Source: Serilophus lunatus
Lineage: Eukaryota; Chordata; Aves; Passeriformes; Eurylaimidae
Assembly: GCA_013399895.1 (NCBI GenBank)
Contig: VXBA01001647.1
Location: 971,908-1,035,907, forward strand
Direction of reading: 5' to 3'
Length of the DNA stretch: 64,000 bases
Positions 56,126 through 64,000 of the stretch are shown here, one piece after another. The notes beneath the pieces are model-generated. The model searched no databases and was not told the DNA's origin. It saw only the letters and a list, made by a program, of their open reading frames with translations. The position numbers and the translations under genes were made by a program. The first letter of the stretch is position 1, and each line of letters begins with the position of its first letter.

Positions 56126-59100
56126 TATGTAAAAGACTCTTTAGAGGTTTGTGCTCACTCAAGAATGTGGTCACTGTACACCAGCATTGAAATACCAATT
56201 ACTTCTCACTGCAGTGCTGTTCAGCCAAGGGGAAATGGGAACAGAAGTGTATTTCTATCCTATTAAATAGGCACACTTTCAAATACAGGGTCCTATCCTG
56301 TGCTCAATTAGTGTCCTCTGCACTGTAAATGAGGTAGTTTGGTTTATGTCGTGATATTGAAATGTGGACCTGTCCTGTTAGCTGCTTTTATATTTTAATC
56401 TAAATATCAAAACCATTGAAAAGATGGTTGATCTTTAAAATAGTAGTTGCTCTCATTAATTGTTCCAAGTGTAGCTCAAACTGGGCTGTAGAATTCATAA
56501 TTAAAAGGAATGTGCATATTTTAGTCCCAGATTCAGCTGCAATTAGCATTGCCATTAATATGCTGATTTATTCCTATACAGTCCCATATGACTCAGAGTG
56601 AGGCAGTGAACAAGATCAAAGACACGTGGTCCTGGCACTTCAGCATCTCCTGGGAAATCTCTTCTCCCTCCTGCCAGGAACTTTTACAGTTGTTGCTATG
56701 GGACCTGGTTGGTGCTGCTCCTGATACTCGAAACTGCACTGTCCTACTGCATATAACTGTTTTCCCTAAAGTGTTTAAAGCAATTCCTCAGGGGTGGCAA
56801 AGAGTTCCAACCACACTTCCTGTTGGGAAAGCATTTTCTGGACCATGTGGCTTTGTCGTGCCCCTGCATCTTGTGGGAGGTCAAGGACACCCATGGGACT
56901 CTGGACTTTTTCCATCTAGTATGGATGTAGCCACAAGGTGCAATCTGTTCTCCAGGAGTTTTATGCTGTGAGTGCTGATGGGGTCTGGCTCAGCTGCTGC
57001 CAGTACAGCAGGTCCTGCTTCCTGTGAAGGAGAGGGAGGAAGAGGAGACAAGGGAGAAGTCTGTCTGTTCCCTTGTGTTCACTAGTCCATGGCCCCTGTA
57101 ACAGCAGAGCAAAACACAGATTTATTGCAGAAACAGACAGACTAGATTAGCACATTTTGTTCCCTTTTTTTTTTTTGTGCACCCAGCTTTTCCTCCCACG
57201 TTTCTGTGTCTACCACAGTGCAGATGTACACAGCTGCTGTAACCTCCTCAGCAGTGGTGTGTAGCACTAGGGCCATGAAGGACTGTCCTTTCCTGTACAA
57301 ACCTCACTTTTTGGCTAACCCATTTTTAAGGATATGGTATTTCCACATAATTTTGGGTAAGGCATGCACTATCCCACACCCATGTCTAGGGTATTGGGTC
57401 CCCTATCCAGCTGAGTCCTTCAAAGGGCAGCCAGGGGAGTTTGAAGTGATGGGTCATGAGGCAGGGTTTCTCAGTATATCAGAGGAAAGAGGGAAGAAGG
57501 TTTTTTTCCACTTTTGCTCTCCTTTGTAAACATGGGACACACGCTGCTTGCCAGCGCTATCTAAGAACTTTGTCCTACAAATTTATCCCTATTGCAGAGA
57601 GGTTTCTCCCACTGTCATATTAGAGTGATTTCCCATGATTTCCTGCTGCAGGCTATGAGTTGATCCCAGAAGTGGCCCCTGGAAGCACTGCACAGCACCA
57701 CTGCATGCCAAAGTGCATGGAGGTATTGTGTCATGGATCTTTCATCTGATGTTTTTAGGGCACTGGAGGCAGTGATCCTCTTCCTTTGCTTTTTGTTGAC
57801 TGGGAAACTGAGCAGTGGTCACAGGCTGCAGTTCTGTCTCTTTACCAGCTGCTTTTATTGCTCTGTCCAAGTTGTATCCTCTGTTTTGCATCATGGAAGT
57901 AGTATACAAGGATCATACACCCCTGAAGAGCTTTCTTCTTCAAATGTACACAGTGCTACCTGAGAACAAGTTTATAGTTACAAATCACACCTCTTTTGCC
58001 TCCAACTATACAAAGTGTACCTCCTTACTTTTAGTGCAATACACCAGCTGTATAGGACTCAATACATAATTAGATACTATATCTAAGAAAAGCTGATAGT
58101 TTTTCTACCCCCAGAGGTACTGTTCAGTCCGCCATCTTCTCTTTTCCACTCTCACACCTGTACATTACTATTGTCTCTTGTTTTTCTCAGCTGTGGATGG
58201 AAGGAGGAGGCGTGTTCCCCCAGGCAGGAGTGGGATGCACATGTCGCAGAAGGCTGTAGATGGTGCTGTTGGCCCGGGAAAGCAAAGCTGGGATCGTTAT
58301 TCGTCGATAATAAAAACTTCTATAAAAGCAATGTGAAATGAGCAAGTCAGAGGTGCTGAGAAAATCAAGATGTCTCAGAGCTGTGGGAGCACTTTGGAGG
58401 GTAAATCCCGAGCTCTAGTGCCAAACGCTGGTCAATGAAAAATGGGATGCAGAGGGACTGTGCCGGGTGATCTGGGAACTCTGTGGGAGTTATCAGGACA
58501 AGGCGTTCTCCTATGGCTGTCCTCTGCACACCATGCCTGCTTACGGTGAACCAGGACAGCGCTTTACCCAGGCCAGTACTCCTTCGGCAAAGACTGGAGG
58601 CTCTGGCAGGAGATTTAGCATGCCACAAGAGATTAGGAATAACTGAACTTCAGAGGAATATCTTCTTAATCCGCATTCAATAGTTTAAACCATGAGGATT
58701 TTTATTTCTTCCAAATCTCTTAATTTTTGTTTATTTAATACTGGCTCTTATGACTAGCTAACCTTGTTAGCCATAAGTAGAGCAATTCTCTTTAGGATTC
58801 CCGCTACATTTGATTGGTATGGGAAGAAACTCACAAGGAACTGAATTAACACGGCATAGTGAATTACCACTTCACTGAGCTGTGGCCACTGGCCATTTGT
58901 GAGCTCCTAGCCCTTTGCACAGCAAAGATCAGCTGCAGTTTTAACCAAGATTTAACCTGCATTTACAGGAGGGTAGTATCTTCCTGGCACCAGACTGTTT
59001 CAACATCATCCAATGTGCTAGGGAACAAGCTGTGATCTGCTTGTTCCCAGAGCCTTGGTAATGCCCTGTAGCAGTGAGTTTCACAGGTCAGTTGAACAGT

Positions 59101-62100
59101 ATTTAAAGTATTTCCTAATGCTAGTAAAATGTGTGTGGCTGGCCAGATGCCTCCAGCTTTCCTGTAACCTTCTAGCCCATGCAAAACAGAGCCAAGGTGA
59201 TCATACAGAAGCTTGGACTTGTCTGCCGTGACCAGCCAGGAGGTTTTTCCCCCAAAATACGTGCCTAGAACTGCATACCCTCACCCCTTTCTGTGTGGAG
59301 ATGCTTATGAAGCAGCTTTCTGAGCCCTTGATCTGTCCTTTGCACAGTGCTGGTATTTGTACTACCACAGCAACAGTTTGAGATGTCTCAGATTGGGCAT
59401 TTTTTGTCACATGGCTCAGGGAATGCTAGGTAATGCTGAAAACTCAGAGCTGAGTCTTTACATAAGGGCTGGCAGCACTCCACAAATCCTGAATAAACAC
59501 CTTCATCAAACCCTTCAAGTAAATCAAGAAAGCCAGCCCTCCTCAACTCCACTTTGGGCTTGCAAAGACTTTTTCTTCTCTACCTTCCCTCTCTCAGAGG
59601 AAGTTTATATCAGAATACTGCTGAAAGTCAAGATCCTTCATCTGCCTCCCCCCACAAAAAACAGAGGCACAAAAGAGGCATTAAAGACACTGAACATGCA
59701 AATAATCGAATGTTTTCATATGTGGAAGAATGCTTGCTTTTAGTAACTCATCCTAGAACACGAAGGCATTAGAGGTTTTGGAATGAGAGCCTCCCAACAG
59801 CATCAATAAAGGGAAAAGGTCCAAAAAGTAAGCTAAACAGTGCTGCTGCCTGAATATAGCCTTTCATTCAGTGTCCCCACACCATTTCAGGCTTATTTTG
59901 CAGTTTTTTGATAAATGATGGCATTTGTAATTTTTGGCTTCCATTCAAGAGTTTATATTTTCATTCTATAATTTCCTTAAACATTTAATTTCCTACATTA
60001 GTTGACGGTCTCTCGCATCTGCCAGAAAATTAGTTCTGGTGCTTCTGTGCCTGAGTTGGGAATTTATTTTTTATTTTCACTATTGAAGATGCAGAGAGAG
60101 CAAACTCTTGTGCAAGTAGATGCTGTTGTACTGACTTGCAGCTTTGCAGGTGATATAGGAAGAAACAACAGATAAAGAGTTATTTGAGTCAAAGGGCTCC
60201 ACTTTTGTTGGAATATGTTTTGTTCTGCTTAGCTGTAGTACTGTGGCCATCTCCAACAAATCTGAACTCAGAGGTGACAAATGCATCAGAAAAATAGTTT
60301 TCTAAATGCTGTCTGTGGAACTTGCTGCTATGATGCACTGGTGCCATCTTCAGCCATCAGGCAGCATTTCTGTGAGGCCTCCCCAGTACTCTTCCATCTA
60401 TGCTGTTCTTCCTTCCCAGTGCTGCCTCCGCAAATAAGGTGTTCCTTGTTCCAGAAACTGACCTTTCCTATGATGGTGGAGCCAGCACATCTGATAAGTG
60501 GCAATCCCAAAAAGCAATATGAGGAAATTTTTTTTTTCTGGTGTCATTTAAGACTTCAGGGAAAGAATTCATTTAGGACTCAGCATCAAAAAAGGTGCTC
60601 AGCATCCCCAGAGGAGAGTAAGGTGTAAGGGCAGACACAGGAAACAACTGCATAGAAAACATTAGTTAGGAAGAGAGTAAAAAAGGTGAGGGCTAAAATT
60701 ATGCTGGAAAAGTGTAAAGTGGGAACAGATGACAGGAGTGATTCTACCTGATCTGTCAGCCACCATAGTACCCGTTTCTGCATGACAGGGTACCAAAGGG
60801 GACCCCCACCTAAAGGTGGGGCCGGCAGTCAGAAGACAAGATGGCTCAGGCTCAGGTGTCCCTGTCTGTAAGTGAATTTGGACATTTTTTCTTGGGGTTT
60901 GTGACAGCGCTTTGCATCTGGAAATTCTGATTTCTACATTCCTGAGTAACCACATACTTTGAGAGGCATCATTTGACTCTGGTGTCTTCACTTACTTCTT
61001 GTGATTCAAGCAAACTGAGGTGAATTTTTTTGAACCTAAACCTTAAACTTGATGCCACAAATACATTTTTTGTGCTACTGCAGCAGTGGAAAATAGTCAA
61101 TTCTATTGTTCTGGCACAAGCAAATTACTCCTCACAGGGAGTGACTCCCCACTCGTTCCCACTGGGCAGCTGTATGATGGATTTGAAGATGCAAAATGGC
61201 AGAATCTGCCCTAACTTAAGTTATATATTATTTAGAGGTCACTGAAATGTTGAGAATTTGTGATTTCTTGGATGCTCAGCTGGATAAAAAGGCTTGTGCT
61301 TCAGCCATTTTCAGCACAGAGGGCTGAATGCTCTTAGCACTGTGACAAGGAAAAAAGTTGAAATCCTGGCATTCAGGTGTGAGATCTGACATCTGAATGG
61401 CAGATAACACAGCAGGGAGACCAGTTGAACCTACCCCATCAATGTCAGGTGCTTTCTGGCCAGGTTATGGCATTTCTGGGATTTAGGTCTGGTAAGATGA
61501 GTCTGGTCTTATTACACTCCTAGTTTTAGTAACAGCCTGAGCTTGCCACCATGGTGTCCCATGAAATCTGATCTAATTTGAATTAGCACAGCATTATGGG
61601 AGATAAAAGCCTCCTCCCAATTTATATCAGCTAATATTTACTCCAACAGGCATCTTTTCCAGTCCTTTCATAAGTAAAATCTTCCACTGATTTGATTGGA
61701 GAATGTGCCATGTCTTAGTGGAAATGATGTGATGGACAGCATTAAAAATTCTCTTTGTTCATTAAACCCACAACATGCACACTGAGTTTGTGGCCATAGA
61801 GACTGTGTAACAAAAACCTCCCTACAACCTGAAAATACTGGGAAGAGCAAGACTTGTCTCAAAGTAAATTGTTGCAAGTGAAGAATGGAGGGCTGTAGGC
61901 TTCAGCAAGGAGCTGCATTTGCTGGCAACACATTTCGCTGCATGAAGACCTGCCTTTGGAACAGTCTCCTTCTACGGGACACCAAGACATGTTTACCAGC
62001 TCTTGATGACGTGCACCCTCCCAGCCCATGACACAGTGACTTATGAGTTGTGGTGGAAATCAAGTCTTCTGTGACGTCAGAAGGTCAGTCCACTGAAAAG

Positions 62101-62645
62101 TAATGGTTGTGATCCTAACTCAGACTGCCAGAAAACCCCCAGGAATGCAACACTTACTGATTTTTAGCTTGGGACAGCCCTCCCACTCCACAAGAAGCTC
62201 TGCAAGGGGCTGGGACCAGCCTTGGGGCTGAGCTGCCAGAGAAGCCTATTTTGTCTCTGTTTGCCCATAAGACTTTGGTCCATGGATAGACCTGCAAGGG
62301 ATCTGAGAGAAAGCAATGGACATGCCAGCCTGACCAAAACATAGCTTGTGTCTGAAGATATCTCTCACACACAATTTTAGGATGCAGATCATGTCCCTCT
62401 GTCCTTACTCCTTCAAAACATCCACTAATGTTCACAAGATTTTTGATGTGAGCAAGGGCTTCACAGTCCATTGCTCTTGACAGTTGAACTTCATCTCCTT
62501 CCTTTCTGCAGAGTATGTTGGTTGTCTCCTCCATCTCCTTCATGTTCATCAGTCTGGGATATTAGAAGTGCTGTGTGTGGTCCTGGCTAACTCCTGATCC
62601 ATGCAAGCAGTTTCTCCAGGAGAAATTGAGGTTTCAAGGAAAAAG

Positions 62646-62659
62646 TGTGTGTGTGTGGA
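62646..62659. repeat. Short (GT)n run
   Basis: 'gtgtgtgtgtgtg' following 'aaaaa', a short dinucleotide repeat. Confidence 0.85.
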
Positions 62660-64000
62660 GAGGGACTTATTTTTCTTGATACCAAAAATGTCTGGATCTA
62701 AATGAAGTCAGGCAAGGAAATGCCTACGAAAGCCACACATCACCTGAATTCCCAGAAATGCAGTGGTTGTAGAGCACAGAACAATATGTGAGAAAGTATC
62801 CGAAGTGGAAAATGTACAATAGCAGTTTTCAGGCCAGACATGTTTGAAAAATTAATACTCACAATCAGTTCCACCGTCCTTTTCTGCCAGTCAATGTGAA
62901 ACCTGAGGCTGAGAGTAGCCAACAGAAAAAGGCATAAGAGCTCTTGTACTGCTGGGAAGTTTTGTTACAGCTCTGTGTTGTGAATGAGGTTTTTCCCCTT
63001 TCTTCCAAAGAAGACGTTCTTCCTGATGGCCCTACTCGTTGCTCTGCTCCCTGACCTTCATCTCCTCTGGAAAACCCTGCAGGGCAGGGCTGGGACAAAT
63101 GATCACAAAAGAAGAACAGGTCCAGTGAGAGAGCTTAAGTGTCAGGCTTAAGCTAGAAGCTTGATCTCTTGAAGATCGTGGTGGAAGAAGAGATGGATGG
63201 ATCCAGCCCCCAGAATGAATTCAGGCCAAGGACATGCTGTCATGGACAGTGCTGGCCATCACAGCCCCACTTTCCTGCCCATCTGTGTAATGAGGAAGAC
63301 AACAGGGGTGCAGTTCTGCCGTGCAGTTTGAGGTGAGGATGTCTCTAGAGCACTGACAGACCAATACATGGTTACAGCTGTCTGAGAATGGCACACCTTT
63401 TATGTTAAAGAATAAACAAAACCAACAATACTGAAAAGGAACAGTTGGGCTCAGCTGTGTTCAACATTTATGTATGGTCAGCTCACACAGAATGGAGATC
63501 TGCTGGCTCCTTCTCTTACATAGAGCAAGCCTTTGGCTGGACTAGGAATTCCATGGTGAAATGCTGCCTTCTGCCTTGTTACATTCCTGTGTGGTGCTGT
63601 GGGACCTGATGGTGTATTTTGGGTGGGAGGTCGTGGGTGTTCTCAGGCTGGTCTATAAAGGAGCCTGATACCACGAGGCACTTGCATGGCGACCGCTCAG
63701 CCAGGTGCAAGTTCAAGACTGAAACTTGTCAAAGTGACGTACAAAACTGTGCTTCCCAGAACACTTCACTCTATGAAAATGCTTTGATATTTCAACATTT
63801 TGTCCCCAGTCATAACGGAAACAAATACTAAAATATTGGAAATTCCTGTGGGATGAAATTCTTGTGAAGTTCATTTTTGCACTTAGTAAAAGTAAATACG
63901 AAAATGCCTTGTGGGTGATTTTTTGTTTTTGCTCCCTTAATTAAAGTTTCCTGATTTTTCCACAGTGTCAGGGATGGTTTAAAGACCTTACTCCCTTCAA

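Larger units (their letters stand above)
52623..64000. other. Gene-poor region, right part
   Basis: No recognisable exon to the right edge, including none of FGFR3, the expected next gene. It contains an AT-rich dinucleotide patch near 56.08-56.12 kb, a GT run near 62.65 kb, an AT-rich block near 56.4-56.6 kb and a CpG-retaining block near 58.2-58.7 kb. Confidence 0.55.

Noticed and set aside
1..64000. tRNA, rRNA, microRNA hairpins, CRISPR arrays or bacterial-type operons
   Set aside because: None was recognised by eye on either strand; the sequence is a vertebrate nuclear locus.

Overview
This is about 64 kb of vertebrate nuclear DNA, almost certainly from a bird. The genes have GT-AG introns and CpG-island promoters. 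The repeats are mostly short 3' fragments of CR1-type LINEs, ending in or starting near 'attctatgactctg' or its complement. There is one LTR of a type familiar from bird genomes. Two whole genes can be read exon by exon with every splice phase consistent: TMEM129 on the minus strand (362 codons, 4 exons) and TACC3 on the plus strand (892 codons, 15 coding exons plus a noncoding first exon). A third gene, an SLBP-family histone mRNA stem-loop-binding protein on the minus strand, is present only in part. The order SLBP-like / TMEM129 / TACC3 is the conserved order seen at human 4p16.3, where FGFR3 comes next. No FGFR3 exon is visible here, so it presumably lies beyond the right edge.

Layout. 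About 1-4.95 kb: SLBP-like gene, minus strand, 3' part off the left edge, with a CpG island at about 4.4-4.95 kb as its likely promoter. About 4.95-8.94 kb: spacer and TMEM129 3' UTR, including a CR1 fragment. 8.94-15.55 kb: TMEM129, with a diverged 70-78 bp tandem array in intron 1. 15.55-15.97 kb: TMEM129 CpG-island promoter. 16-18.2 kb: intergenic, with a CR1 fragment and a T26 tract. 18.2-37.1 kb: TACC3, with a cell-cycle promoter pattern (two CCAAT boxes about 32 bp apart followed by a CHR hexamer), a 100-N assembly gap in intron 1 and a polyadenylation signal at 37.07 kb. 37.1-64 kb: a gene-poor stretch with two CR1 fragments, a solo LTR, simple repeats and a few AT-rich or CpG-retaining islands that could be regulatory elements.

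How the genes relate. TMEM129 is an ER-membrane RING ubiquitin ligase. TACC3 is a mitotic spindle coiled-coil protein regulated by Aurora A. SLBP-family proteins bind the stem-loop at the 3' end of replication-dependent histone mRNAs. They share an old gene neighbourhood rather than a pathway, although TACC3 and SLBP are both tied to the cell cycle.

No new kind of system was found. The most interesting points are: (1) the SLBP-like gene has a divergent N-terminus and looks like the SLBP2-type paralogue rather than canonical SLBP; (2) TACC3 carries two SDP-like motifs; (3) the TACC3 promoter has a readable CCAAT-CCAAT-CHR arrangement; (4) there is an unexplained tandem array in TMEM129 intron 1.
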